A stretch of 11,851 bases of DNA from Planctomycetota bacterium (lineage in GTDB: Bacteria; Planctomycetota; Phycisphaerae; WQYP01): contig JAJZGH010000151.1 in assembly GCA_021798635.1 (NCBI GenBank), positions 1 to 11,851 on the forward strand, written 5' to 3'. Below the pieces are notes generated by a model. That model was not told the origin of the DNA. It made no database searches and worked only from the letters and a program-made list of their open reading frames with translations. Shown here piece by piece: positions 1 to 7,746 of this stretch (the first letter of the stretch is position 1; the number at the start of each line of letters is the position of its first letter). A program made the translations under genes and the position numbers.

Positions 1-861
1 TCGCGGGATAGCCGGCAGTGCAGAACTCGGGGCCATACCCTCAATCCAATTGAAGAGGTCCGGCAGTTCGTTCCAAAAATGCTCAAATGGTGGAAGAACC
101 GGCAATTGGTGAGCCAACATATTAGACCAGTCATCTTCGGTTTGCGCCCGGGTATCATCGCGCATAATAGTCCCTGCGGTAGGCACCGGCACACCCTTTG
201 ATATACACTTTTCTTCAAGGACGGTACGAATGATTTGCGGTTGAGAACGCAAATCCGGACGCCGAAAGAGATTGATGATGTCATAGAGATCACGCGGCCT
301 GGAGCGTTCGCCCATTGCACGGAGCTTTTCCGCAAAGACTTCATCAAAGCAATAGCATCGCACAATTCCCGGCGCAGGAAGCTCATCGGGGAAGGTGTGT
401 GCAATGGGGCGAAGTACCGTTGGCCTGACAATATGTTCAGACGCACTGAGGTCAAGCCTGATACAGGCAACCTGCGGCGCATTACGTGGACCTTGATAAT
501 AGATGCGCCCTTCAGTGTAGTTGCCTGAGGGATGTGTCTTGAACAGCGGTTGCCGGCTTCTGAAGTTAAGACCGGACTGGTCGGCGACGTTTTGCAGCAA
601 TTCACGGAAAATGGGATCAAGATCGGCTTGGAGAATGGGACCTCCCGGCAAGACAGTAAAATCAAGGTCTTCGGAAAACCGGTAAGTTTCAAGGTAGCAT
701 TTCTTCAGGCATGTGCCGCCCTTGAACGCCCACTTGATTGAAAGTAATGGATGCGTTCCAATGCCCCATAGCACCCAGCCAAGCACGTAATCCTTCTCCA
801 CCACATCTTCGCGCAAGCCCCATTCACGAACTCGTTCTTCAATCGCCGGCCGGTTGATCAT
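1..861 (-). CDS. abiEii: AbiEii/AbiGii-family nucleotidyltransferase toxin (C-terminus off the edge)
   Basis: Read directly from the minus strand: an open frame of 287 codons starts with ATG at 861 and is still open at base 1, so the C-terminus is missing. AbiEii toxins are usually about 300 residues, so little is lost. Nucleotidyltransferase core motifs are present: KGGT at residues 47-50, SEDLDF at 63-68 with the paired acidic residues, and the family's C-terminal RDLYD at 190-194 after an FAEKLRAM segment. AbiEii proteins are the toxin of AbiE phage-defence (type IV toxin-antitoxin) systems; characterised members bind GTP or modify RNA, but the substrate here cannot be read from sequence. 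The ATG overlaps the TGA of the upstream antitoxin gene (ATGA, 858-861), which implies translational coupling. The family call is firm; activity is inferred from intact motifs. Confidence 0.92.
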   Translation of the reverse strand, partial: MINRPAIEERVREWGLREDVVEKDYVLGWVLWGIGTHPLLSIKWAFKGGTCLKKCYLETYRFSEDLDFTVLPGGPILQADLDPIFRELLQNVADQSGLNFRSRQPLFKTHPSGNYTEGRIYYQGPRNAPQVACIRLDLSASEHIVRPTVLRPIAHTFPDELPAPGIVRCYCFDEVFAEKLRAMGERSRPRDLYDIINLFRRPDLRSQPQIIRTVLEEKCISKGVPVPTAGTIMRDDTRAQTEDDWSNMLAHQLPVLPPFEHFWNELPDLFNWIEGMAPSSALPAIPR

Positions 862-1691
862 AAATGAATCCTCTTTGGCTGTACCGCGGCGTTAATGCGA
901 AGCCCCCAGTGCTTCATGATGCGCCCCGGGATTTTGCTTGATGGGTCAAGTTTCGTCAGGCCCAAACTGCGTCGATCCAGACATGCATCCACAAGAGACA
1001 CTGCGTTAATTTTGAGTGTCTCGAGGAGATATCCCAGACGTTTCATAACAGTGTGATTTCCCAACCTGTCGGCGTAAGCAATGATCTTATCGTCATTGCG
1101 GTGTTCACTGTGAATATAGGCGTCAAGTATTTCAGCGACATGCCTGATTCCACCCCCTAATGACGGATTATCAAGTATGTCAATCAAGGTGCGAGTTGGA
1201 TCGGACAGCTTCACCTTGGTTTGGTTTCGCCAGACGATGGCCAATCCGAAATGTTCGCTCTCTTTCCGGTGGCGCAGGCGAAAATGCGTGTCCTGTATGG
1301 CCACCATCTTGGCACGGACGGGCGCTGCGGTGATCACCACGACATCGCGGAAAATCTGCTCAGTGAGGTGCCAATGTTCGGCGGCACTCCAGCCTGCGAT
1401 ATAGCAGGGCGCAAAACTCGCCGCTGCGACAATCCATGGATCTTCACGCCACTGCGCGGGGGCCGTCGCCCCAAGCGGGACTGTGACGTACAGGCCATGA
1501 CGGATTCGGGACAGCCAGCCGCGCGAGGCGAGATATGCGAGCAATTTTCTGGCACGTATCAAGTCCATAGCGAGCAGTTCAGCCGCCTGACCAGATGTAA
1601 AAGGGCCTGAAGCTGAACGCACCAACCGGTCGAGCAATGCCCGATTCGAGGCATCAATCCCTTTTGGTCTTTCGGTATATTGCAACTCCAT
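858..1691 (-). CDS. abiEi: AbiEi-family antitoxin / transcriptional regulator
   Basis: A 277-residue product if started at ATG 1691. The frame stays open back to a TTG at 1751, but that TTG lies in the predicted -35 box, so the longer form is unlikely. A weak AGGCGAG ribosome-binding stretch precedes ATG 1691. Residues ~22-70 form a winged helix-turn-helix (SGQAAELLAMDLIRARKLLA, then GWLSRIRHGLYVTVP). The rest matches the AbiEi C-terminal antitoxin region, with YIAGWSAAEHW and the LSDPTRTLIDILDNP block typical of this family. Family members neutralise AbiEii without forming a stable complex with it and repress their own promoter through the N-terminal wHTH. It is the first gene of a two-gene unit, and its TGA overlaps the toxin ATG. 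Assignment is by motif and by pairing with the adjacent toxin gene. Confidence 0.88.
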   Translation of the reverse strand: MELQYTERPKGIDASNRALLDRLVRSASGPFTSGQAAELLAMDLIRARKLLAYLASRGWLSRIRHGLYVTVPLGATAPAQWREDPWIVAAASFAPCYIAGWSAAEHWHLTEQIFRDVVVITAAPVRAKMVAIQDTHFRLRHRKESEHFGLAIVWRNQTKVKLSDPTRTLIDILDNPSLGGGIRHVAEILDAYIHSEHRNDDKIIAYADRLGNHTVMKRLGYLLETLKINAVSLVDACLDRRSLGLTKLDPSSKIPGRIMKHWGLRINAAVQPKRIHL

Positions 1692-1722
1692 AAAATCTCG
1701 CCTAGTTAGATATTCTGATGTT

Positions 1723-1751
1723 ATGATATACCGTCTTGCCCGGAATAGCAA
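1723..1751 (-). promoter_or_regulatory. Predicted sigma70-type promoter of the abiE pair
   Basis: On the minus strand, TTGCTA (1751-1746) is followed after exactly 17 nt by TATCAT (1728-1723), giving 4/6 and 5/6 matches to the sigma70 boxes. Transcription would begin near 1716, about 25 nt before ATG 1691. GATAT occurs twice (1709-1713 and 1725-1729) around the -10, and CGGTATAT (1673-1680) has a perfect inverted copy ATATACCG (1726-1733). Either could serve AbiEi autorepression, but neither is proven. Confidence 0.45.
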
Positions 1752-1918
1752 GTTTTATTATCCAGTTTCTACCGTCAAGCCTCAATAGCGTAGATTGTTT
1801 TGGGATCGTTACGGAGCGGGCGGCGGCGGAGAAAAGTAGCTCAAATTGCCACGCCATTTACAAAGCGGCGCTGGGAATAATGCATACCGGAGTCGCAGAG
1901 CGCGGAGCCCAAGCGTTT

Positions 1919-1945
1919 ATCCGCGTAATCCGCGTCATCCGCGGT
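1919..1945. repeat. Three tandem degenerate 9-mers (ATCCGCGT-type)
   Basis: ATCCGCGTA (1919-1927), ATCCGCGTC (1928-1936) and ATCCGCGGT (1937-1945) follow one another directly. From memory, similar 'ccgcggatgacgcggat' blocks occur as dispersed intergenic repeats in several environmental phyla. That is an impression, not a database result. No function is assigned. Confidence 0.6.
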
Positions 1946-1970
1946 CTTTTTCCATTCCGTCTTAAATTCT

Positions 1971-1990
1971 AGCGACGTCCCACTGTCGCT
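1971..1990 (-). terminator. Weak hairpin downstream of the DUF58 gene
   Basis: AGCGAC (1971-1976) pairs with GTCGCT (1985-1990) across an 8-nt loop, 19 nt after the DUF58 stop codon at 2009. No proper U-tract follows on the minus strand (AGAATTTAAG), so this is at best a weak or Rho-assisted end of the cluster transcript. Confidence 0.25.
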
Positions 1991-2008
1991 CGGAATGCTT
2001 GCAGCCTC

Positions 2009-3319
2009 CTACGCCATCTGGCGGGATTTGATGGTCAGGTAGGCGTTGATGGTACGAAGGCTTAGCGTGTCGGCGTCGGATTCTATTAAACTGGCACCCG
2101 CCATGGCGAGTTTGCGTTTGCGGCTGTCGCGTTCGGTGGCCAATTTCCGCGCGGCCATGGCTTGAAAAAGGCGATCCGGCGTTGCCGTCGGCCCGGCGGC
2201 GATGCGATCCAATAATGGGTCGCGCAGCGACACCACCGTCAGCAGGTGCCTATGGCGCAGTAGCACGGCCGCCTCCCATAAATTCTCCGCTAATTGTGGA
2301 TCATTCAAATCAGTAAAGAGGAAAATCATGCTTCGTTTGTTCTGCCGCACGCGAATCGCCGCGGCCAGGGCGGCATAAGACGGATATACCGGTTCGGCCT
2401 GGCAATCCGTTAAAGCGTCGATGACATGCTGCATGGCGGAAGTGGAGCCGGACGGCTTAATAAAGGTGTTGACCGTATCGCGAAAGACCACCGTGCCCAC
2501 GTGGTCATTCTGGCGGATGACCACATGCCCCAGCATGATTGCCGCATCAATGGCGCAATCCAGCATGGTACGCTTGCCCATGGGATTGGCCATCATGCGG
2601 CCGGCATCGAGGCATATCAATACATCCTGTCGGCGTTCCACCTGAAACACATTGGTAATGAGCCGCTGGTGATGGGCGGAACTTCTCCAGTTGATATCCC
2701 GGAAATCATCATCGGGGAGATAATCGCGGAGTTGTTCAAATTCGCGGCCGCTGCCCAACATGCGCCGCCGATGCACGCCCATCATCTCCAGGGTGTGATG
2801 CCGCCGCAATATTTCAAACCGCCGAATGCCCCGCAGATCAGGATAAATGCGCACGGGGTTCGGTGGCGGGGCACTGATGCGCCGTAAGGCCCAGGGCAGG
2901 GCAAATCTCAGGCTGATAATGGCAGGTTGAAGTTCCAGCGGGCCACGGGCAATGGGCGTAGTTTCAAAGGCCGCCAGAACCGATTCCCGCGGCTGCACGG
3001 TAACACGAATGTGGGCGGGTTTCCCGGACAATCCGTCCGGCCAAGGCTGTTCCAGGGTAATGAGGCAGGCGATCTTCGAATTATTTTCAACACGATACAT
3101 CAATTTGAACGCGGCACCCACTTCGCCGCGCGCGGGGAATTCGGGAGTTACACGTATCGCGGTTTTCTTCAGTAACATCGCATCAACAACAAACAGAATA
3201 GCAATGACCATATCCAGGCCCACGGCGATATATAAAAACATCGGGCTAAGCGCAGCGGGAACCAGCAGCACGGTGACGGCTGCGAAACCCCAGAGGGTGG
3301 CTTTTCCCGGCACGTTCAT
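2009..3319 (-). CDS. DUF58 domain protein (vWA-like partner of MoxR)
   Basis: A 436-residue protein. Two hydrophobic segments at residues ~9-27 and 29-49 anchor it in the membrane. The DUF58 signature lies at 189-211: GSGREFEQLRDY, then the acidic DDDFRDINW. A von Willebrand A-like fold follows, with strand LICLDAG around D238 in place of a full DxSxS MIDAS motif, and FLFTDLND around D336. DUF58 proteins are encoded next to MoxR ATPases in many phyla and are thought to be their clients or adaptors in envelope assembly; no enzymatic activity is established. The start ATG (3319) overlaps the MoxR TGA as ATGA, so translation is probably coupled. This is the last gene of the cluster. The weakened MIDAS is common in DUF58 and argues against simple metal-dependent ligand binding. 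Confidence 0.93.
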   Translation of the reverse strand: MNVPGKATLWGFAAVTVLLVPAALSPMFLYIAVGLDMVIAILFVVDAMLLKKTAIRVTPEFPARGEVGAAFKLMYRVENNSKIACLITLEQPWPDGLSGKPAHIRVTVQPRESVLAAFETTPIARGPLELQPAIISLRFALPWALRRISAPPPNPVRIYPDLRGIRRFEILRRHHTLEMMGVHRRRMLGSGREFEQLRDYLPDDDFRDINWRSSAHHQRLITNVFQVERRQDVLICLDAGRMMANPMGKRTMLDCAIDAAIMLGHVVIRQNDHVGTVVFRDTVNTFIKPSGSTSAMQHVIDALTDCQAEPVYPSYAALAAAIRVRQNKRSMIFLFTDLNDPQLAENLWEAAVLLRHRHLLTVVSLRDPLLDRIAAGPTATPDRLFQAMAARKLATERDSRKRKLAMAGASLIESDADTLSLRTINAYLTIKSRQMA

Positions 3320-4290
3320 CGCGGAACCTCAAGCGATTCCATAATTTGTCCCAAAACTTCCATTTTGCGCGTGCCGGCCACTTCCGCATCGGCGGAAAGC
3401 GTGATGCGATGGGCGAGCACCGGCTCAGCCAGGCGGGCGATGTCATCGGGTGTGACAAAATCTCGGCCGTGAATCAGTGCCCAGGCCTTGCTGCACGTAA
3501 GCAACGCGATGGAGGCCCGCGGCCCGCCGCCCAGAACAATGGCCTCATGCTTTCGCGTGGCACGGACCAGCAACATAAGATATTCCAGGATCGCCGGTTC
3601 CACTCGTACAATCGCCAGGTTGTCCCGCGCGGTGGCAAGTTGATCCACCGTCAGCACCGGAGTTACGCCGGAGGTTTCCAGACGGTCGGGCGGATGGCCT
3701 TGATCAATGGCGTTAAGCAGTTCGCGCTCGGAAACATCATCCGGATAGTCCACAGGAATTTTTAACAGGAACCGATCCTGCTGGGCTTCGGGCAAGGGAT
3801 ACGTGCCTTCAAACTCCACCGGATTCTGGGTGGCAAACACCGTGAATACCGGTGAGAGTAAATGCCTTTGACCATCAATGGTAACGTGCCGCTCGCTCAT
3901 GGCTTCGAGAAGCGCGGACTGTGTTTTGGCGGGGGCGCGGTTGATTTCATCCGCCAGCAGCAGATCGGTGAAGATCGGACCTTCATGGAGATGAAATTCG
4001 TTGGAGCCGGGCGTAAAGACGGTGGTGCCCAAAATATCTGACGGCATAAGATCGGGTGTGAATTGCACGCGCTTGGCCCGACAGGAAAGCGCCATGGCCA
4101 GCGTGCGGACACTTAATGTCTTGGCCGTTCCCGGGACGCCTTCCAGCAGCGCGTGGCCGCCGGCCAGCAATGCGGTGAGCATCATATCAATAAGCGATTC
4201 CTGGCCGCGGATGACTTTCTTTATTTCCGCCCGCCCCGCGTCCAGCGACTCGATGATTTGCCGCAGCTTGGGGTCCTGAATGTCCGCCAT
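3316..4290 (-). CDS. MoxR-family AAA+ ATPase
   Basis: A 324-residue product from ATG 4290, a normal MoxR length. The frame extends to a TTG at 4308, but the AAGGAG at 4303-4298 sits 7 nt before ATG 4290 and settles the start. Motifs in order: Walker A GVPGTAKT (51-58), Walker B LLLADEIN with D114/E115, sensor 1 ATQNP with N146, the QQDRF arginine-finger region (R163), and the sensor-2 helix GGGPRAS (R248). All key ATPase residues are intact. MoxR proteins are cytoplasmic hexameric ATPases that act as chaperones or activators for vWA-containing partners, here presumably the DUF58 protein encoded 4 nt overlapping downstream. The N-terminal coding region lies inside the 3' end of the DUF4350 gene (104-nt overlap). 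Confidence 0.96.
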   Translation of the reverse strand: MADIQDPKLRQIIESLDAGRAEIKKVIRGQESLIDMMLTALLAGGHALLEGVPGTAKTLSVRTLAMALSCRAKRVQFTPDLMPSDILGTTVFTPGSNEFHLHEGPIFTDLLLADEINRAPAKTQSALLEAMSERHVTIDGQRHLLSPVFTVFATQNPVEFEGTYPLPEAQQDRFLLKIPVDYPDDVSERELLNAIDQGHPPDRLETSGVTPVLTVDQLATARDNLAIVRVEPAILEYLMLLVRATRKHEAIVLGGGPRASIALLTCSKAWALIHGRDFVTPDDIARLAEPVLAHRITLSADAEVAGTRKMEVLGQIMESLEVPR

Positions 4291-5644
4291 CGGTGATCTC
4301 CTTAGCAAGTTGCCACGATTGTGTCATTAAATCCGCAAAGATGCGTTGGGCAGCGTAATGCCGCCGTTTCAATTCTCCTGAACCCGCCTGCAAATTCTGC
4401 TGTACCGCTTGCCGGCGGGCAGTTAATGATCGCCAGCCCTGCACGATGGCGTCAGGCTGTTTTTCTATCTTTTCGGCAAGCTGATCCGGGCGGCAGCGTA
4501 ATGCCAGCGCCAGGCGATAGGTAATTTCCTGATTGACCCGTTGAAATATCTCTGAATCTGAAAGTGAACGTTCATAGAGCCGCCCCAGCATGGCAATGTG
4601 CTCCAAACTGGAGCGAGCCATGACTCTGGAAGCATTCCCCTGCACTGCCGGATACCCCCGGCAACTCAACGCGTACGCCACTAAAAGCAGAAACAATTCC
4701 AGCAGTGCCGGCAACAGGCCGTAACGCCGAAGAAGATCCAGCGTGGTATAGTTGTGCCCGATCCCCAAGCTCCACTGATCAAGAATAACCGGTTGATTTC
4801 CGATTATGCTCCGCAGAAAATCCAGATTGCCCGCTTGGCTGATGCCTCCATTAAGTATGGGCCACGGCGAACCGACGAGAATCACATGGCCCTTGCCCAG
4901 GGACCTTTCAATGGCAACCGGCCCGGATTTAGCTTTGGCCAGGATCCGCCAGTGCTTATCCTTTTTCGGAATAATCAGATAGGCCGGTGCTAATAACTGC
5001 AGTTCACGCCTCCCGGGGGCTACGGCGGTGCCAGGCCGGGGGGAATAATTCCACCGTACGTTACGTATCCAGCGTTTGAGCTTTTTCGGGCTGTCCCCAT
5101 TTTGCATAACCGTCAGCCACTTGGGGAAAATGCTGGGCATCCGCAGGCGAATGTGCTGTGGTTTTCTTTGATGCTCTCCGCGTTTTTTCTTCTCTGTTTT
5201 TTTAGCCTTGTGTGGGTGTTTATCAGATCGCAAGGCGCTGGTCAAACCAAGAATACGTAGGTTGAAATGATGGGTTAAGGCAGTGGCGTTTTGCGTGAAG
5301 TCGAGAAGCGTGTTGCCGGCGGCAATCCACCGCAGCAACTGCGGATTGTAATGTTTCCCGGTGGAATAATTTTCCAACATGCCCGATTCATAAGGCGGTG
5401 TTACATTCAACAATACCCCTGTGGCGTTCCGCGGCAGAATGGGATGCGTTAAAAGTGTTACTTTCCCGCCAGACGCCTGAAGAAATCTTTCCAGCGCCGC
5501 CGAGCCGTAGGGGTCAAAACGATAGGCGCTATACAACGGCATTTGGGCTGAACCGCGCGACGTCGTCCAGGCCACGCTGACCAGCAGCCAGAGGAACACC
5601 GCAATAAAGCCGCCAGCCAATACGGTAGGCACAATTTTACGCAC
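4187..5644 (-). CDS. DUF4350-type membrane protein
   Basis: 485 residues from GTG 5644, which follows GGGGAG after a 4-nt spacer and gives a basic N-terminus (MRKIVP) leading straight into a membrane helix (~4-26). ATG 5659 and GTG 5674 are alternatives with poorer ribosome sites. Next comes the conserved block YSAYRFDPYGSAALERFL (~39-56), typical of DUF4350, an alpha/beta domain thought to resemble glutamine-amidotransferase folds but without known activity. It has a lysine-rich low-complexity insert at ~140-162, GKGHVILVGSPWPI, and a second helix near 309-328 (LLPALLELFLLLVAYAL), then a cytoplasmic tail. The gene overlaps the DUF4129 stop by 8 nt. Its last ~34 residues (Gly/Arg/Pro-rich, ending GIAY) lie inside the MoxR gene and resemble no domain. 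DUF4350 proteins recur between DUF4129 and MoxR genes, which supports the call. Confidence 0.8.
   Translation of the reverse strand: MRKIVPTVLAGGFIAVFLWLLVSVAWTTSRGSAQMPLYSAYRFDPYGSAALERFLQASGGKVTLLTHPILPRNATGVLLNVTPPYESGMLENYSTGKHYNPQLLRWIAAGNTLLDFTQNATALTHHFNLRILGLTSALRSDKHPHKAKKTEKKKRGEHQRKPQHIRLRMPSIFPKWLTVMQNGDSPKKLKRWIRNVRWNYSPRPGTAVAPGRRELQLLAPAYLIIPKKDKHWRILAKAKSGPVAIERSLGKGHVILVGSPWPILNGGISQAGNLDFLRSIIGNQPVILDQWSLGIGHNYTTLDLLRRYGLLPALLELFLLLVAYALSCRGYPAVQGNASRVMARSSLEHIAMLGRLYERSLSDSEIFQRVNQEITYRLALALRCRPDQLAEKIEKQPDAIVQGWRSLTARRQAVQQNLQAGSGELKRRHYAAQRIFADLMTQSWQLAKEITDGGHSGPQAAANHRVAGRGAGGNKESHPRPGIAY
4298..4303 (-). promoter_or_regulatory. Ribosome binding site fixing the MoxR start
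   Basis: AAGGAG on the minus strand, 7 nt before ATG 4290. It lies inside the DUF4350 reading frame and downstream of the alternative TTG at 4308, so only ATG 4290 can use it. Confidence 0.75.
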
Positions 5645-6515
5645 GCTTCTCCCCCCCATCCTTGGGCGCAACACCGGCCGAGCTTACGCCTTTTTCTTGT
5701 TCGTGCGGCACAATCAGGCTGCTGATCTGCTCACGCAACACATCGGGGTTGATGTTGGGATACAGCTTTCGGCCATACCAGACGTGATCAAATAAATCGG
5801 TTAAGGATTCAAACAACGCGCGTCGCGGCCTGTCGCCATGAAAATCCCGCACATAGTGCCAATTGGTGTGATTGCGGCGGAATCGGATTTTTCCCGTTTC
5901 ATGCAGCCCGGCCAGCAGAGACAAATACATGGCCCGATACATGGCGCGAAAATCGCCGTCGCCATGGAATTGCCGTGCGGCGCGCATCCAGGAATCGCTG
6001 GCCATCGCCAAGGCGTCGCCTTGTTCCATCGCCTGCTTAATTTTTTCCCGGCTCAATAGCCCATCCGCGGTCGCGGCCGCCGTTTTCCCTAAGGCTTGCC
6101 AACGGAAAAGCACCAGCACAATACCGGCTGCCAACGCAATCCCCACCACCGTTGCCAGGATTTCCAAAATGTTGGCAAATGAAAGACCCGCCGCGGAGCG
6201 ATGCCCGTGCAACGCGGTCTGTTTGTGGGGATGAAAATAATGGCCCAGCCATTTCATCAGTCGATCCCATTGCCCGCTGATGGAATCCCATAACGGATTT
6301 TTGGCCCGCGTGATTCGGCGCTGTTCGCGTAATCGCCATTGCTGGAAAGGGCGTTGGGCCAAGATTTGTCGCAACTGCTGGTGCGGATGATGAACAATGT
6401 TTCCCGCCGGCCTGGCGGCAGGAATACCGCCTCCTGCCGCAGTTGCCGCTGGCACTGCACTGGACAGCAGCAGGAAGCACAGACAAGGCAGGATTAACAG
6501 CGGGGCGATCTTCAT
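5637..6515 (-). CDS. DUF4129 domain protein with signal peptide
   Basis: 292 residues. A signal peptide (residues 1-~27, hydrophobic LLILPCLCFLLLSSA then VPAATAA) suggests that the first ~110 residues lie outside the cytoplasm. A single helix at ~114-137 (ILEILATVVGIALAAGIVLVLF) leads to a cytoplasmic C-terminal domain with the DUF4129 pattern: AMYRAMYLSLLAGLHETGKI (191-210), NWHYVRDF (218-225) and FESLTDLFDHVWYGR (235-249). In other bacteria DUF4129 is often fused to transglutaminase domains or encoded with MoxR/DUF58 genes; here it stands alone. ATG 6515 follows GGGAGAAGG at 4 nt and overlaps the upstream stop as ATGA. Its role is inferred as the membrane component of the MoxR-associated complex. 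Confidence 0.85.
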   Translation of the reverse strand: MKIAPLLILPCLCFLLLSSAVPAATAAGGGIPAARPAGNIVHHPHQQLRQILAQRPFQQWRLREQRRITRAKNPLWDSISGQWDRLMKWLGHYFHPHKQTALHGHRSAAGLSFANILEILATVVGIALAAGIVLVLFRWQALGKTAAATADGLLSREKIKQAMEQGDALAMASDSWMRAARQFHGDGDFRAMYRAMYLSLLAGLHETGKIRFRRNHTNWHYVRDFHGDRPRRALFESLTDLFDHVWYGRKLYPNINPDVLREQISSLIVPHEQEKGVSSAGVAPKDGGEKRA

Positions 6516-7309
6516 GCGGCCTTCTCCCGCAGAGCATTAAGCTGAAACTGAATATCCGCTCCGGTATGGCGTGATTGCACATGATAAAACTGAATGACAG
6601 AACTGCAATGCCACAGCAGATCAAATCCCATCCACATAAATAGCCCAATACCCAGTTCCAGTGCCGGGCTGCGCAACAGCAGTTGCAGTCGCAAATCCGA
6701 AATTCCCGCAAATGACGGGATCACAGTATCAGCTAAGATGTGCAGCGTTCCAATGATGCCGATATATACCACCAGCAATGTCAGCAGCACCGCCAAAAGC
6801 TGCCGCCAGGTACTCGGTGCGGTCAGGGCGGTCCCCATGGGTTGGAATACATGTTTAAAGGAAAGCGTCGGGGTATCCAACAGGCTTGGCGCGACTAAGG
6901 CACTAAGGATAACCGCGGGAAGGCCCGGCACCAGCAGCAGCCAACAGCCCCACAGCGCCCACGCCGCCAGAGTAAGGCGCAGGATAATCAGAGGAAACAA
7001 ACGCCGCATGAGCATGCGACCATCGGATTTCCCGGTAATCGCCCAGCGGACGCGTTGCTGAATTAGCGCCAGAATAAACCACCGCCACACCATGGCCGGA
7101 AGCAGGAGCCATCCGTAGACCGCAGCACCGCTGGGCCGATGTATGGCGATGTCACCGATGATTGGCAGCATTAACAGAGCGGTCGGTGCAACCGCCAGAA
7201 CATACATGGGTAATGCCCAGGCACCCTGCGCGCGGATAAATTCCAGTCCCGCATCCATCGCCCCGGCAAAATCGCCGTTGGATTGCAAATCAATGCTTTC
7301 CCGCGCCAT
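6512..7309 (-). CDS. Multi-pass membrane protein of the MoxR cluster
   Basis: 265 residues with five or six hydrophobic segments: ~29-51 (WALPMYVLAVAPTALLMLPI), ~63-83, ~107-140 (long enough for two passes), ~170-193 (LLAVLLTLLVVYIGIIGTL) and ~217-240. There is no signal peptide and no catalytic motif I recognise. It occupies the slot where related clusters often have a SpoIIM-like or other multi-pass protein, but I see no convincing SpoIIM similarity. The N-terminus (MARESIDLQSNGDFAGAMDAG) is soluble. It starts 3 nt after the stop of the short B-box-like gene and ends in an ATGA overlap with the DUF4129 gene, so it is firmly part of this transcription unit. Function unknown; probably a membrane scaffold or transporter-like subunit. 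Confidence 0.75.
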   Translation of the reverse strand: MARESIDLQSNGDFAGAMDAGLEFIRAQGAWALPMYVLAVAPTALLMLPIIGDIAIHRPSGAAVYGWLLLPAMVWRWFILALIQQRVRWAITGKSDGRMLMRRLFPLIILRLTLAAWALWGCWLLLVPGLPAVILSALVAPSLLDTPTLSFKHVFQPMGTALTAPSTWRQLLAVLLTLLVVYIGIIGTLHILADTVIPSFAGISDLRLQLLLRSPALELGIGLFMWMGFDLLWHCSSVIQFYHVQSRHTGADIQFQLNALREKAA

Positions 7310-7312
7310 CCA

Positions 7313-7603
7313 CTAGCTCCGCAATCCCATAAAAAATATCATCGCCCGCAAGCCGAAGTAAATCAGGAGCACGGATACTGGGCTTAGCAGTGTACCAAAA
7401 ATTAACCAGCTTCGGCCCCGCCACCCGTGCTGTGCATTTTCCGCGTTGCGTTGGGCTTGCAAAATTCGCAAGCCCTCACGCGAATAGTTCACACCCTCAT
7501 AACGGGTGGAGCATTCTTCACAAATGGCCTGACCGGTAATAACACACATCCCAATCGCCTGTCGATCGGGGTGATTCAGGCAGAATGTTTTTTTCAACGC
7601 CAT
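7313..7603 (-). CDS. Short B-box-like zinc-binding membrane protein
   Basis: 96 residues. The N-terminal B-box-type finger has C8, H11, C20, T23, C28 and C31. The spacing C-x2-H-x8-C-x2-T-x4-C-x2-C matches a B-box except that Thr23 stands where Cys or Asp is expected. A C-terminal hydrophobic region (~67-93, LIFGTLLSPVSVLLIYFGL) is a membrane anchor. The same six positions with the same Thr recur in the larger protein at 9223-9921, and both continue with G-x2-YS-x3-L, so the two are paralogues. ATG 7603 has no clear ribosome site. In related bacteria such N-terminal fingers precede membrane domains of unknown function. The gene lies immediately downstream of the RAYT insertion, 3 nt before the multi-pass gene. 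Whether it still binds zinc is open. Confidence 0.75.
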   Translation of the reverse strand: MALKKTFCLNHPDRQAIGMCVITGQAICEECSTRYEGVNYSREGLRILQAQRNAENAQHGWRGRSWLIFGTLLSPVSVLLIYFGLRAMIFFMGLRS

Positions 7604-7746
7604 ATTTTCAACACACTATGATGCAGCCCTTTGCAACTTTGGGAATCATACCATCGTTAATTCAATTGGCGTAGCGGAAAGCGGTTTTGTACGATGCGCA
7701 TCCAAATCCGGCGCACGATTGCATGAGATGGGGCGACGTTTAAAAT
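7604..7746. other. Divergent spacer between the B-box-like gene and the RAYT
   Basis: 143 bp with the minus-strand cluster leaving to the left and the RAYT to the right. A weak plus-strand promoter is possible, with TTGGCG (7665-7670) and TACGAT 18 nt later. For the minus-strand gene I see a TATGAT but no matching -35, so it is unclear how the downstream half of the cluster is transcribed if the insertion blocks read-through. Confidence 0.35.

Larger units (their letters stand above)
1752..2008. other. Intergenic gap between abiE and the MoxR/DUF58 cluster
   Basis: No credible gene is seen on either strand. The right half holds degenerate tandem 9-mers (1919-1945) and a small hairpin (1971-1990) just past the DUF58 stop. 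A plus-strand frame over 1736-1972 translates the repeats into low-complexity residues and resembles nothing. Confidence 0.6.

Noticed and set aside
1221..1610. 129-codon plus-strand open frame opposite abiEi
   Set aside because: Overlaps a family-matched antitoxin gene and has no supporting motif.
1692..1751. Longer AbiEi form from TTG 1751
   Set aside because: That TTG is in the predicted -35 box and would not be transcribed from this promoter.
2426..2887. 153-codon plus-strand open frame within the DUF58 gene
   Set aside because: Shadow of the DUF58 coding frame in a GC-rich region; low-complexity His/Ala content and no domain.
4291..4308. Longer MoxR form from TTG 4308
   Set aside because: The ribosome binding site lies inside this extension and points to ATG 4290.
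6512..7309. SpoIIM-like identity for the multi-pass protein
   Set aside because: The cluster position fits, but I see no SpoIIM motif; kept as an unassigned membrane protein.
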